64,000 nucleotides of DNA from a bacterium (GTDB lineage: Bacteria; AUK180), in the NCBI GenBank assembly GCA_023144005.1, contig JAGLGN010000001.1, positions 62,001-126,000 of the forward strand. The letters run 5' to 3'. The position numbers and the translations under genes were made by a program. Below, one piece after another: positions 42,553-51,206 of this stretch. The stretch's first letter is position 1. Every line of letters begins with the position of its first letter. The notes under the pieces are model-generated. The model worked only from the letters and a program-made list of their open reading frames with translations. It made no database searches and was not told the DNA's origin.

Positions 42553-42586
42553 GGTTTATTATATCCGCAATTGACAAACAAGTCAA
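42553..42586 (-). promoter_or_regulatory. Sigma-70-type promoter, predicted leaderless, of the 41.7 kb gene
   Basis: On the minus strand TTGACT (42586-42581), a 17-bp spacer, TATAAT (42563-42558), then five bases (AAACC) and the ATG at 42552. No Shine-Dalgarno site is present. Confidence 0.78.
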
Positions 42587-42589
42587 TCA

Positions 42590-43032
42590 AGTGAAGCGGG
42601 CTTCACAGAGCACAAGGGACAAGTGGACCCAGTATCCCAGGGACCAGTGGGGAAGGAAGCAATAACCACACCCGAAACTGAAAATTCAATATTTCGTTTG
42701 TTTCATTAAAACCATCCGTCTAAACAATAGACCGCCGGAGCGAATTAAGATATGGGACACGCCGTACTCCGCAGGAGTTCGACTGTCCCGATGCAAAAGT
42801 TCAAAGCGGAGAGTTTAGACTCGCTACGCATGTCTAAACTCGTCGCCTCGTTAAAATCACACGGAAACATCATCCACACATCTTTTAATGTCATTCTGAA
42901 GGAGTATTAGCGACCGAGGAATCCATATTCCTTCCTATCTCGCACTGCATTTTCTGTAACCCCAGGGTAACATGTGAATCGCGACGAGGGAATTTAGTCA
43001 GCATATTTCCCGTTATACTGGCAATATCGCCC
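42590..43032. other. Gene-free region between divergent gene groups
   Basis: It holds repeat copy A and, at 42607-42655, a simple-sequence stretch of CAAGGGACAAGTGGACC-like units that recurs near 50930-51140. A possible TATACT -10 box lies at 43014-43019, but with no good -35 element. No coding potential was seen. Confidence 0.6.
42661..42980 (+). repeat. Structured intergenic repeat, copy A
   Basis: This non-coding stretch is closely similar, in the same orientation, to 51812-52195. The best-matched core is 42691-42895. It contains a hairpin at 42754-42789 (GGGACA/TGTCCC outside, ACTCC/GGAGT inside) and a perfect 10-bp hairpin at 42811-42841 (GAGTTTAGAC/GTCTAAACTC). Beyond the core, a short block reading GTAACCCCAGGGTAACATG also has a counterpart in copy B. 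No open reading frame is apparent. Confidence 0.8.
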
Positions 43033-43434
43033 TTGGCAGGATTTGTGAAGTTACCTTTGCAGATTATGAAAAGAATTGCGCTTCTGATCCTTATTTTAAC
43101 TGCGGTGATCCCGAGGGGGTTTGAGTTTCAGCTCAGAAACGATCTCACTTCCGGGCTGAACCCATATGACCATATCATCCTTTCCAATGGAATGACACTG
43201 GTATTCTCGATGGTCTTTGAGGACATGGGAGAAAAGTACGGGATAACCTTCTTGAGAAATCCCTTTATCAGGGACCTCTTCTCCTCGATCTGTGTTTATC
43301 TGCTCTGCTGCTTCAAAGAGAATGTTATGGACGCATATAGCCAAAGCCCTGATATGAATGCTAATATCCTCGGGATCGGCACAGCGGTGATCTCGGTAAA
43401 TATATTTAATTTGATAAAAAGGAGCAGAAAATGA
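43033..43434 (+). CDS. Small exported or membrane protein of unknown function
   Basis: From TTG 43033 the product has 133 residues; from ATG 43066 it has 122 and begins directly with a signal-like helix (MKRIALLILILTAVIP). Neither start has a clear ribosome binding site; TATACT at 43014-43019 could serve the TTG start with a very short leader. The rest has a second hydrophobic stretch near residue 90. Its stop overlaps the next ATG (ATGA). No family recognised. Confidence 0.5.
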   Translation: MAGFVKLPLQIMKRIALLILILTAVIPRGFEFQLRNDLTSGLNPYDHIILSNGMTLVFSMVFEDMGEKYGITFLRNPFIRDLFSSICVYLLCCFKENVMDAYSQSPDMNANILGIGTAVISVNIFNLIKRSRK

Positions 43435-43763
43435 AATATGCACTTATATTGATCGTTCTTCTTTCATCATCAATATGCTTTTCTCAGACCCTGGGACTGT
43501 CGGACCATGATTTTTCGCTTGATGATGTGCGGCCGCTTCATATCGGATTGTCAATGGGAGGATCGCATATTGCGAGAATGATGTCAAACAGATTTTTTCT
43601 TTCGATCGGTTTTACGAAGATGGAAGCGAAATATTATTCCATCTTCACGGGATTGGCAGTGATGATCGCGGCGGAGTTGATCATAAACTCTTCGAACTCC
43701 GGAATGCAGAGAGAAAATTCCTTGATCGGCATGGGCATATATCTTGTATCGGTCAGGTTCTGA
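43431..43763 (+). CDS. Small exported protein of unknown function
   Basis: A 110-residue protein with a signal peptide (about 1-18, ending CFSQ). The sequence later has a hydrophobic segment (about 71-88). The ATG has AAGGAG 8 nt upstream and overlaps the previous stop. The size and pairing with the preceding small gene suggest that the two work together. Three bases separate it from the kinase gene. Confidence 0.55.
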   Translation: MKYALILIVLLSSSICFSQTLGLSDHDFSLDDVRPLHIGLSMGGSHIARMMSNRFFLSIGFTKMEAKYYSIFTGLAVMIAAELIINSSNSGMQRENSLIGMGIYLVSVRF

Positions 43764-43765
43764 TC

Positions 43766-45244
43766 ATGGCTGCAAAGGCACGCTTCACTGAACTTCTGGC
43801 TGAAAATGAAATGCTTAAGGTGTTATTGAAGGAAGAGGTAGAGAAGAACCTTAATATTCTGGCCTACTTCAATACCATGTATAAATTAAGCATGACCAAG
43901 GATTGCCGCCATGTAATGTCAAATATCATACGGTACGGTAGAGCACTGCTGAACTCACCTGATCTTAGATTGCTTATCAAATGCAGAAGGCAGAGGTATT
44001 ACAGGGAATACAATATCGATGAAAACGGGAGCTTAAACATAAGTATTCTGAAAATGGCGGCGGCGGTACGGGACGTGGAGAGCAATGATCTTCTTCAGTG
44101 GGGCTTTCTTGGACTTTCTGCACAGAGTCATCCGTTTATTAACCTCTTCAAAAAGATGACAAATTCTCTGCTCTCTCATAAGGTCAAAGAGATGATGATA
44201 CAAAAGGAACGGGATCACAAAAAAAGATTACTCGCACAATTGAAAAAGAAACACTCGGCCCTGGAGCTGATAATTCGCAACATCGAAGCGCCGATCTTCC
44301 TTTCTGACAGCAAGGGTCGGATATTGAACAGTAATCTCAGGGCAAAGGAATTGCTCGCGGGGAGCAATGAAAATATATACACCTTCCTGGAAAATAATGT
44401 TACCGACTCCTATCGAATCGAGGGCAAGATCCCGGTAATCGGGATCAAAGAAAAATACTATAAACTCGCTATCGGTTTTATCGATCACAAGGACGGAGAA
44501 CCCCTGAACCTGATCATGTTGGAAGATATAACCGATTTCAAAAATCTGGACGAGGTCAAGAATATGTTTATTTCAGGTATCTCACATGAGATAAGAACCC
44601 CTCTGACCTCTCTCATTTCGGGACTGAAGCTTCTGAAAATGGGTAAATTGGGAGAGCTGGGAAAGCGGCAGAAGGAATTTGTTTCAATTATACACAAGGA
44701 TTCCAACTATCTCCTGGAATTGCTCGAAAATCTTATTTTTGTGGGAAAGAGCTCCGCCGGGCTTTTTGATAATCTCAATCTTGAAGATTTTGAGATATCC
44801 GAACTGGCAAAGGATATGGAGGGATTATTTTTCCACGATGCAACGGAAAAGGACATCACTTTCACGGTCGAGCAGTCGGGAGGGACAATAATTTCCGATT
44901 ATCTTAAGATCAAACAGGTGATATCGAACCTCCTTTCAAATGCGTTCAAATACACCGAAAGCAAGGGGAGCGTGCAATTAACACTAGGCAGACAAGGAAA
45001 TAAGCTGCATGTCTCCGTCAAAGACACCGGAATTGGAATACCGGAAAGTGACCTGCCGAGGATCTTTGAAAAATTCTCCCGCCTGGAGCAATTGGCACAT
45101 TCGATCAATGGAGCTGGACTGGGACTATATATCGTCAAGAAGAATATCGAGTTACTCGGTGGAAATATACAAGTGGAAAGCGTGATTAAGAAAGGATGCA
45201 CATTCCGGGTGACGATCCCATGCAGGGAAAAGATAGCGATATGA
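43766..45244 (+). CDS. Cytoplasmic PAS-domain sensor histidine kinase
   Basis: A 492-residue kinase with no membrane helices. The N-terminus (1-150) has a coiled start and an unrecognised sensor region, then a PAS-like domain (about 165-255; IFLSDSKGRILNSN). The H box is ISGISHEIRTPLTSL (phosphoacceptor His near 273). The ATPase domain has NLLSNAFKYT (N box), DTGIGIPE (G1) and GAGLGLYIVK (G2), all intact. It heads the signalling and pilus cluster; a CheY-like receiver and an NtrC-type regulator downstream are possible targets. Confidence 0.92.
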   Translation: MAAKARFTELLAENEMLKVLLKEEVEKNLNILAYFNTMYKLSMTKDCRHVMSNIIRYGRALLNSPDLRLLIKCRRQRYYREYNIDENGSLNISILKMAAAVRDVESNDLLQWGFLGLSAQSHPFINLFKKMTNSLLSHKVKEMMIQKERDHKKRLLAQLKKKHSALELIIRNIEAPIFLSDSKGRILNSNLRAKELLAGSNENIYTFLENNVTDSYRIEGKIPVIGIKEKYYKLAIGFIDHKDGEPLNLIMLEDITDFKNLDEVKNMFISGISHEIRTPLTSLISGLKLLKMGKLGELGKRQKEFVSIIHKDSNYLLELLENLIFVGKSSAGLFDNLNLEDFEISELAKDMEGLFFHDATEKDITFTVEQSGGTIISDYLKIKQVISNLLSNAFKYTESKGSVQLTLGRQGNKLHVSVKDTGIGIPESDLPRIFEKFSRLEQLAHSINGAGLGLYIVKKNIELLGGNIQVESVIKKGCTFRVTIPCREKIAI

Positions 45245-45432
45245 CCGGAATCAAGATCTCTGCGCAATGTAGCATTACAGAAAAATCTTTTTCTCTGGAC
45301 CTGCAAGCAGAATTATTTAACTTCCGGAGTGCAGAGATTGCGGACATCCAAGAAATCCGGATGCCGCCTGATTTAACTATAAGTTCATTGCAAAATATGA
45401 AAAAAAGAATTATAATCAGGTTACAATGCTGA
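45241..45432 (+). CDS. Possible small coupled gene of unknown function
   Basis: A 63-residue frame begins in the kinase stop (ATGA) and ends 7 bp into the next gene. Without it the tightly packed cluster would have a 180-bp gap. The product is hydrophilic and has no recognisable motif. Its 3' part holds a good promoter sequence for the next gene, so the coding call is tentative and the segment may simply be a promoter region. Confidence 0.4.
   Translation: MTGIKISAQCSITEKSFSLDLQAELFNFRSAEIADIQEIRMPPDLTISSLQNMKKRIIIRLQC
45388..45425 (+). promoter_or_regulatory. Sigma-70-type promoter inside the cluster, nearly leaderless
   Basis: TTGCAA (45388-45393), a 17-bp spacer and TATAAT (45411-45416) stand nine bases before the ATG at 45426. 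Transcription starting about 7 nt after the -10 box would leave a 2-3 nt leader. It would drive the GspE-like gene, pilT and the genes after them independently of the kinase. Confidence 0.65.
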
Positions 45433-46427
45433 AAGAATTTATCACCTTTCTGATTTCCGAGGGCCAAGTAAAAGCAAAGGGCAGGAAAGCGCTCACTTGG
45501 GAAAAATTGGAAGGACTACTTTCAGAAGAAAGATTGATCTTCTATCAATCAATATTTTTTGGCAAACCATATTCGGTGAAATTCTCCTTCGGCGATGAGG
45601 AGCATTCCCTCCTTCGTTCCCACTCGAAGGAATTGTTCATCAACAATCTCATTATTCCCGTGAAAACCGCCGCGGGGCCCGTAATGGTGTGTTATAATTA
45701 CGGGAAATTAATGGATAATGACGCAATTAATCTTTTTAATATCCCGGAAACCGAGGTTCTTTTAGTACCGGCATCTGAGATCAAAAAGAGATTGAGTGAA
45801 CTTTTTCCGGAAACGATGATCGAATTGAAGGCACCCGGGCTGACCATCAGAGATGTGCGGATCGATATCACCGGAATATCACTGCTGCATTATACTCTGG
45901 GACTTCTCAGAAAAAGAACCGATGAGATCAGAATACTTCCGGCAGCGGAGGGGAGCATTCTTTCTTTTAACGATATTCAGCGGTATTTTCCAATCCCCTT
46001 TTACGCCGTACAATTAAGATTTGAGGCATTTGTGGATTCTCAGAAAAGTTATCCGCCCGATATTATTCCTCTTAAGGGGGGAGGTTCCCTTGCATTCTCA
46101 ATTAATAAGGGAATGATCGGAATATTTAAATGCTCGGTCAAGTCATTTTTGAAGCTGTTCACAGGAGAAAAAACGTTTTTCTATGTCAGCAGGGCAAGTG
46201 ATATGTGCAAATTGAATATCGAAGCAGAAATGGCCCAGCAGCTCAACAACAGCACACCGCGCCACCTTCAGATGAAATTTCTTACTCTGAACGATTTCAT
46301 TGACCGGCAATTCTCCCAAGGGACGATCATCGGATATTATCATTCAATGAATTCTGAGGATATCGAAAGAGTAAAAGCTCATTTACGGTCTAAGATGAGG
46401 GTCTCTTTCAAAGAGGTGAGATTGTGA
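45426..46427 (+). CDS. Protein with a degenerate GspE/PilB N2-like domain, no ATPase
   Basis: A 333-residue protein. Residues about 150-195 (LLHYTLGLLRKRTDEIRILPAAEGSILSF) and the following YAVQLRFEAF line up in pattern with the N2 domain of PilB/GspE (xxxKRASDIHIEP, then RIKIL), but the key residues are changed and there is no Walker A or B. The N-terminal 140 residues may be an MshEN-like domain. It overlaps pilT by 4 bp, so an adapter or regulator of the pilus motor is a reasonable inference. Family assignment is weak. Confidence 0.45.
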   Translation: MLKEFITFLISEGQVKAKGRKALTWEKLEGLLSEERLIFYQSIFFGKPYSVKFSFGDEEHSLLRSHSKELFINNLIIPVKTAAGPVMVCYNYGKLMDNDAINLFNIPETEVLLVPASEIKKRLSELFPETMIELKAPGLTIRDVRIDITGISLLHYTLGLLRKRTDEIRILPAAEGSILSFNDIQRYFPIPFYAVQLRFEAFVDSQKSYPPDIIPLKGGGSLAFSINKGMIGIFKCSVKSFLKLFTGEKTFFYVSRASDMCKLNIEAEMAQQLNNSTPRHLQMKFLTLNDFIDRQFSQGTIIGYYHSMNSEDIERVKAHLRSKMRVSFKEVRL

Positions 46428-47443
46428 TCACTCTTGTATCCCTCTTAAAAAGAACAGTGGAAACCGGAGCATCGGATCTGCATATTCTTCCCGGAGAGCC
46501 GCCGGTGCTCAGGGTAAACGGCGAATTAAAGAAGATAAATATGCCGGCATTATCCGAAGTTGAGATTCGCAGACTTCTAATGAACCTTTTGTCCGATTCA
46601 CATTCCCTGACACTTAAGGAACGATTAAGCACCGATTTTTCGTATGACACTGATTTCGGGAGATTCAGGGTCAATTTTTTTTACAGCCGCGACGGGCTTT
46701 GCGGAGTTTTCAGATATATCCCTAAAAAGATCCTTTCGGTAGAAGAGCTGGGATTGCCCGCCGCAGTATCCGAGCTGACCAGAAGGAAACAAGGTCTCAT
46801 TATAGTAACAGGCCCCACTGGATCGGGGAAATCAACTTCTCTTGCCGCAATGATCGATCATATTAATTCCACAAGAGCAGAGCATATTATAACTATTGAG
46901 AATCCAATTGAGTTCATTCACCGGAACAAAAGATCCATCATCACACAGCGTGGGGTCGCCGAACATACAACCACCTTTTCACAGGCATTGATCGATGCCT
47001 TGAGAGAGGATCCCGATATTATTCTGATAGGAGAACTGAGAGACCTCGACACCATCGCTCTGGCGATAACCGCCGCGGAAACAGGACATCTTGTATTCGG
47101 TACGCTGCACACTATGTCAGCATCAAAGACCCTGAACAGGATCATTGATGTTTTCCCCGCGGGACAGCAGAGTCAGATCAGAACACAGCTTTCGGAAACA
47201 CTGGTTGCTGTAATATCTCAAAAACTTGTTATGAACATAGACTACAACGGCCGTGTGCCGCTGAACGAAATCCTTGTAAACACACCGGCGGTCTCCTCCT
47301 TATTGCGGGAGGGAAAGACCTATCAGATACCGACAATAATGCAGACGGGGTTAAAATATGGAATGCAGACCTTTGACCAGGCGCTGGATAAGGCGAAGGG
47401 CTTGGAACTAGTTGCTGAAGATCTTATTATGGAGGAATTGTGA
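46424..47443 (+). CDS. pilT: Twitching motility ATPase PilT
   Basis: A 339-residue retraction ATPase. ASDLHILPGEPPVLRVNGEL (about 15-34) starts the N-terminal domain. Walker A is GPTGSGKST (about 130-138), Asp box TIENPIEF, Walker B DPDIILIGELRD, His box TGHLVFGTLHT. The AIRNLIRE-like tail of canonical PilT is replaced by NTPAVSSLLREGKTYQ, which serves the same place. It should drive pilus retraction. The stop overlaps the next start. Confidence 0.94.
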   Translation: MITLVSLLKRTVETGASDLHILPGEPPVLRVNGELKKINMPALSEVEIRRLLMNLLSDSHSLTLKERLSTDFSYDTDFGRFRVNFFYSRDGLCGVFRYIPKKILSVEELGLPAAVSELTRRKQGLIIVTGPTGSGKSTSLAAMIDHINSTRAEHIITIENPIEFIHRNKRSIITQRGVAEHTTTFSQALIDALREDPDIILIGELRDLDTIALAITAAETGHLVFGTLHTMSASKTLNRIIDVFPAGQQSQIRTQLSETLVAVISQKLVMNIDYNGRVPLNEILVNTPAVSSLLREGKTYQIPTIMQTGLKYGMQTFDQALDKAKGLELVAEDLIMEEL

Positions 47444-47808
47444 TGGCAAAGAAAATACTTATCGTTGATGATCAGGAAAATATGCGCTTAATGCTGAAGC
47501 TTACCTTTGACGAGGAGGATTTCGAACTTATAGAGGCAGCTACCGGTCTGCAGGCGATAGAAAAAGCGGCCGCGGAAAAGCCCGATCTTATTATCATGGA
47601 CATCATGATGCCGGGAATCGACGGTTATACGGCAATAACAAGGATACGCAACGCGCCGGGATTCAAGGATATCCCATTCTTTATTATCACGGCAAAGGAA
47701 GACAGCAACTTCAAGAAACTTTCAAAGGTCTTCGGAGCGGTATTCCATTTTACCAAACCATTTGATCCGGAACACATTCTGAAGAAAGCCAAAGAACTTT
47801 TGGTGTAG
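47440..47808 (+). CDS. Single-domain response regulator (CheY-like)
   Basis: A 122-residue receiver with all the key residues: DDQ acidic pair (about 11-12), phosphoacceptor Asp in LIIMDIMMPG (about 55), Thr/Ser region FFIITAKED (about 88) and Lys in FTKPFDP (about 108). There is no output domain, as in PilG/PilH or CheY. Between pilT and an HD-domain gene, it probably acts by protein-protein contact on the pilus motor or the HD protein. The GTG at 47440 may be replaced by ATG 47443. Confidence 0.92.
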   Translation: MMAKKILIVDDQENMRLMLKLTFDEEDFELIEAATGLQAIEKAAAEKPDLIIMDIMMPGIDGYTAITRIRNAPGFKDIPFFIITAKEDSNFKKLSKVFGAVFHFTKPFDPEHILKKAKELLV

Positions 47809-47812
47809 GATC

Positions 47813-49132
47813 ATGTGGTATACCATAAAGGAATTCGCATCTGCTGAAATTGCCGAAATGATATCGGAAAAACTTCCCGATATCAAGCAGATAGGCATGG
47901 AAGAGATCAAAGGGCTTAAAAATCCAGATCTGATATTTTCCATGGATTACCCGAATTACAAAATATTAGAGAAATTGAAGTCAGAAAAGAATAAGAACTC
48001 GATCTATATAATCCTTCTGAAAGGAAATATCACATCTACAGAAAAGTGTTTCTATGCTGAATCCAATATATTCCTCTTTGATCAGAGGGAGTTCGCAAAT
48101 GCCGCTCTGACATATACAAAGCAGTTTGACGGCATTGAAAAACTCCAGCAATTCGTCAGCAAAAAAAGCAATAAAATGATAAGGTTCTTTAAAGAGGAAA
48201 AAACTCAGGAAATGTACAATGAATCCTTCTTGCCTTTGATCTTCGAGTATCATTATACATTGATCAGTGCGGTCAACAAATTCCTTGATACCATAAGTGA
48301 AAGACTGGGATTAGACCCGCATATGGCTTTAGTATTTTTGAAAGAGGATGCAAAACACATTCTCATTGGAAACACCGGAGAGTTGATCCTAAAAAAGGAT
48401 TACGACAAATTACCGGAAGACATTGGGAAATTGCAGCCCGTTTCTGATTTTGATTATTTTCTTATTGACACCAATGCGCTTGAGAAGACACCCGAATTCC
48501 GATACACGGTTAAGATAAAGAGAAAGAAGATCGAGGTGACTATGATCACTTATTTCACTTCTTTGCCACTGCTTGACCTGGAAAAACAGGGCATGCTCAA
48601 GGAAGCTCTTGAGCAATTGACCGATTTTTTAATCGAATTCGGCCTGACCGGAAATATCAAGGAAACCAGTTTTAAAAGACTGCTGAAGATGATCGAGAGC
48701 TGGGAGAATACACATAACAGAAAAAACCATTCGCGCAATGTTTCCGCTATTGCCGCACATATGGGAAGCCGATTGAATTTCTCTAAGGGAATATTGAAAG
48801 ATCTACGCATTTCAGGAAGGCTTCATGACATCGGAAAGCTCCTCTTAGAAGAGGATGAGGAGAAGAAGATCCATCCACGCTTAGGCGCGCTCATTCTGAA
48901 CAAATTGAAGGGATTTGACGGCATAGGCAAACTTGTCCTTAACCATCATAAAGGCCGGCGTGGGAATCTGAACGAACAGGTGCTGTATATTGCAGACCTC
49001 CTTGAGAACTCAATGCGGGGACATACTGCATTTGACCCGAAAGCATTGATAAAAGAAGGGATCAAAAAAGAGATCATTGCGATATACAATTCCAAGCTTG
49101 TAGTATTTCTTGAAGGATTAAAATATGAATAA
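47813..49132 (+). CDS. HD-domain protein with unrecognised N-terminal region
   Basis: A 439-residue soluble protein. The last 150 residues are an HD hydrolase-like domain: THNRKNHSRNVSAIA (first His, about 300), GRLHDIGKLL (HD pair, about 337), then KIHPRLGALIL and VLNHHKGRRG (two further His). It resembles HD-GYP domains, but no GYP motif follows. Hydrolysis of a cyclic dinucleotide or other nucleotide is possible but not shown. The first 290 residues are not recognised. It overlaps the NtrC-type gene by 8 bp. Confidence 0.8.
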   Translation: MWYTIKEFASAEIAEMISEKLPDIKQIGMEEIKGLKNPDLIFSMDYPNYKILEKLKSEKNKNSIYIILLKGNITSTEKCFYAESNIFLFDQREFANAALTYTKQFDGIEKLQQFVSKKSNKMIRFFKEEKTQEMYNESFLPLIFEYHYTLISAVNKFLDTISERLGLDPHMALVFLKEDAKHILIGNTGELILKKDYDKLPEDIGKLQPVSDFDYFLIDTNALEKTPEFRYTVKIKRKKIEVTMITYFTSLPLLDLEKQGMLKEALEQLTDFLIEFGLTGNIKETSFKRLLKMIESWENTHNRKNHSRNVSAIAAHMGSRLNFSKGILKDLRISGRLHDIGKLLLEEDEEKKIHPRLGALILNKLKGFDGIGKLVLNHHKGRRGNLNEQVLYIADLLENSMRGHTAFDPKALIKEGIKKEIIAIYNSKLVVFLEGLKYE

Positions 49133-50468
49133 AATACTTATTTTGGACGATGAAAAGTTTTTACGCGAAGGAATAGAAAAGATCCTCCGCAAAAAAGGAT
49201 TCAAGGTCTTCTCTGGAAAAAATGGAATCGAAGGCCTGGAGATATTAAAAGAGAATGCTGTTGATATCATCATAACTGACCTCAGAATGCCTGACATGGA
49301 CGGCGCGGAATTTATTCTTAAGATCAGGGAAAACGGATTAAGAATACCCGTGATCGTTCTTACGGCTTTCGGAACAATAGAACAGGCGGTAGAAACGCTC
49401 AGAGGCGGGGCAAGCGACTTCCTTACAAAACCATTTGCGCTGGATCAATTGCTGAATCGTATCAAGGATCTTCTGCATCCGGCGAAGACCGGCAGAGCTA
49501 AAAACGGAGAGAAGGGAGATATTCTCGGCAATTCGCCTGCCATCAGGAATGCCCTTGAGCTTACTCTGAAAGGCGCGCAAAAAGACATCCCCATCCTGCT
49601 GCAGGGAGAAACAGGAACAGGAAAGGAAGTATTTGCGAGAACCATACACCGAAACAGCAAAAGAAGCAAAGGCAATTATATCTCAGTAAATTGCGGTGCC
49701 ATTGCTCAGGAATTGATCGAGTCGGAACTTTTCGGATATATGAAGGGGGCGTTTACCGGAGCATACGAAGATAAAGAAGGTATCTTTCAAGCGGGGGACG
49801 GAGGTACGGTCTTTCTGGACGAGATAGGAGATCTCTCTATGACCGCACAGGTCAAACTCTTGAGGTTTCTTGAGAATTCCACCTTTATGAAGGTTGGCGG
49901 AACAAAAGAAAAGAAAGTCGATATTAGACTGATCTTCGCAACAAACAGGGATCTCCGATCTCTGATCAAAGAAAAGAAGTTCAGAGAGGACCTCTATTAC
50001 CGAATAAATATATTCCCGGTATTTATTCCTTCCCTCAAGGAACGCTTGGACGACATTGAGATCCTCGCGAAGAAATTCTTGGCGGAAAGCAAGAGCGGAA
50101 TGTCCCTTTCTTCTGATGTTTTGAAACTGATGAAAAAACACAATTGGCCTGGAAATATCCGTGAATTAAAACATTTTATTGAGAGAATGAGCATTATTTC
50201 TGATTCCGACGAGATCACCCCGGAGGATGTGCCGGCGGACTTCTTCAATGCGGTCATGCAGAAAGAATATGCGTCTTCAGAACACCTTGGTAAATATATG
50301 GATGTTAAGAACAAGGTCGTGCGTTCATTTGATTTTAATTATTTTTCAAATCTTTTGGATTCTACCGGCTGGAATATCAATCAGGCCTCGCGGCTTTCGG
50401 GAGTGAGCCGCAAAACAATCTATCAAAAGATCGAAGATCTTGAGTTAAAAAAGGATCTTAAAACTTAA
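49125..50468 (+). CDS. Sigma-54-dependent response regulator (NtrC family)
   Basis: A 447-residue protein with three domains. The receiver has DDEK (8-11), phosphoacceptor Asp in IIITDLRMPDMDG (about 52) and LTKPFALDQ. The AAA+ domain has GETGTGKEVFART (Walker A), GAFTGAYEDKEG (sigma-54 contact loop), GTVFLDEIGDLS (Walker B) and the R-finger region RINIFPVF. A Fis-type HTH (INQASRLSGVSRKTIYQKI) ends the protein. It should activate sigma-54 promoters, as PilR does for pilin genes. Its 3' end overlaps the end of a convergent gene by 11 bp. Confidence 0.95.
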   Translation: MNKILILDDEKFLREGIEKILRKKGFKVFSGKNGIEGLEILKENAVDIIITDLRMPDMDGAEFILKIRENGLRIPVIVLTAFGTIEQAVETLRGGASDFLTKPFALDQLLNRIKDLLHPAKTGRAKNGEKGDILGNSPAIRNALELTLKGAQKDIPILLQGETGTGKEVFARTIHRNSKRSKGNYISVNCGAIAQELIESELFGYMKGAFTGAYEDKEGIFQAGDGGTVFLDEIGDLSMTAQVKLLRFLENSTFMKVGGTKEKKVDIRLIFATNRDLRSLIKEKKFREDLYYRINIFPVFIPSLKERLDDIEILAKKFLAESKSGMSLSSDVLKLMKKHNWPGNIRELKHFIERMSIISDSDEITPEDVPADFFNAVMQKEYASSEHLGKYMDVKNKVVRSFDFNYFSNLLDSTGWNINQASRLSGVSRKTIYQKIEDLELKKDLKT

Positions 50469-50820
50469 CAAAAATATCTTCATTTAATTCGATCTTACAT
50501 GAGCATTCTTTTTCCTGACATTCTCCTTCTTTCTGCCTTACAACCTTTATGATTATCTCATCGACAGGACCTTGAATATTCAGGTTTATTTCTGTTATCG
50601 TTTCGTCGGAAAAAACGGGGATCTCGGAGATGCTTCTTCTCTGGCCTTCATTAACGGCCAGGATAATTACCATATCCCAATCCTGTACTTCCTCCAATGT
50701 GATCTGAATGTCTATACCTTCGGAAGCGCTATGAGAATATACAATCGTTTCATAGAAGACCGAATTGTTAAGCAAAATAAATACTAAAGCCAAAATGAGT
50801 ATGAAGCCCTTATTTCTCAT
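50458..50820 (-). CDS. Small exported or anchored protein of unknown function
   Basis: A 120-residue protein with an N-terminal hydrophobic helix (about 5-22). The rest is beta-rich, and the end carries three Cys close together (CQEKECSC). I chose ATG 50820 because GAGGT is 8 nt upstream; an upstream start at 50886 adds residues with no signal sequence pattern. No family recognised. Confidence 0.55.
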   Translation of the reverse strand: MRNKGFILILALVFILLNNSVFYETIVYSHSASEGIDIQITLEEVQDWDMVIILAVNEGQRRSISEIPVFSDETITEINLNIQGPVDEIIIKVVRQKEGECQEKECSCKIELNEDIFVKF

Positions 50821-51204
50821 GGTTATTACCTCTATCATAAGTAATGGAAGTTCCGTGCCGCATATTACTCCCCATATATTGGGCAAATTTCAATGAGTCA
50901 ACGGGGACATATAACCCCAGGTAAACACATTCCGCCAGTGGACCCAGTGGAACAGGGGGCAAGGGACAAGTGTACAAGGCACAAAGTATAATTGACAATG
51001 GACATTGGACAATTGACAATAATAAAAGAGGGATGGATTCCCGATCAAGTCGGGAATGACGGAAAACAATAAACAATGAGTAGTAAGTGGAACCAGTGGA
51101 ACAGGATGGAGGGAAGGTGCACAGAGACAAGTGGACAGAGACAAGTGTGAAGCTGGAAGTGTGAAGTGTGAAAATACAATTGTTAATTTTTCGTACACTT
51201 CACA
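50821..51204. other. Gene-free region with simple repeats and hairpins
   Basis: It holds loosely repeated units (AGTGGACCCAGTGGAAC, CAAGGGACAAGTG, GACAATGGACATTGGACAATTG) at about 50930-51150. An 8-bp hairpin ATTCCCGA/TCGGGAAT is at 51037-51057, and half of a long inverted repeat is at 51158-51169. The pattern resembles decayed dispersed repeats. No open frame with coding character was seen. Confidence 0.6.
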
Positions 51205-51206
51205 CT
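51158..51206. repeat. Long inverted repeat after a response regulator gene
   Basis: AGTGTGAAGTGT (51158-51169) and ACACTTCACACT (51195-51206) are perfect 12-bp complements around a 25-nt loop. The right arm lies on the stop codon of the minus-strand receiver gene. It may act as a terminator for that gene, but no T-run follows. Confidence 0.6.
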
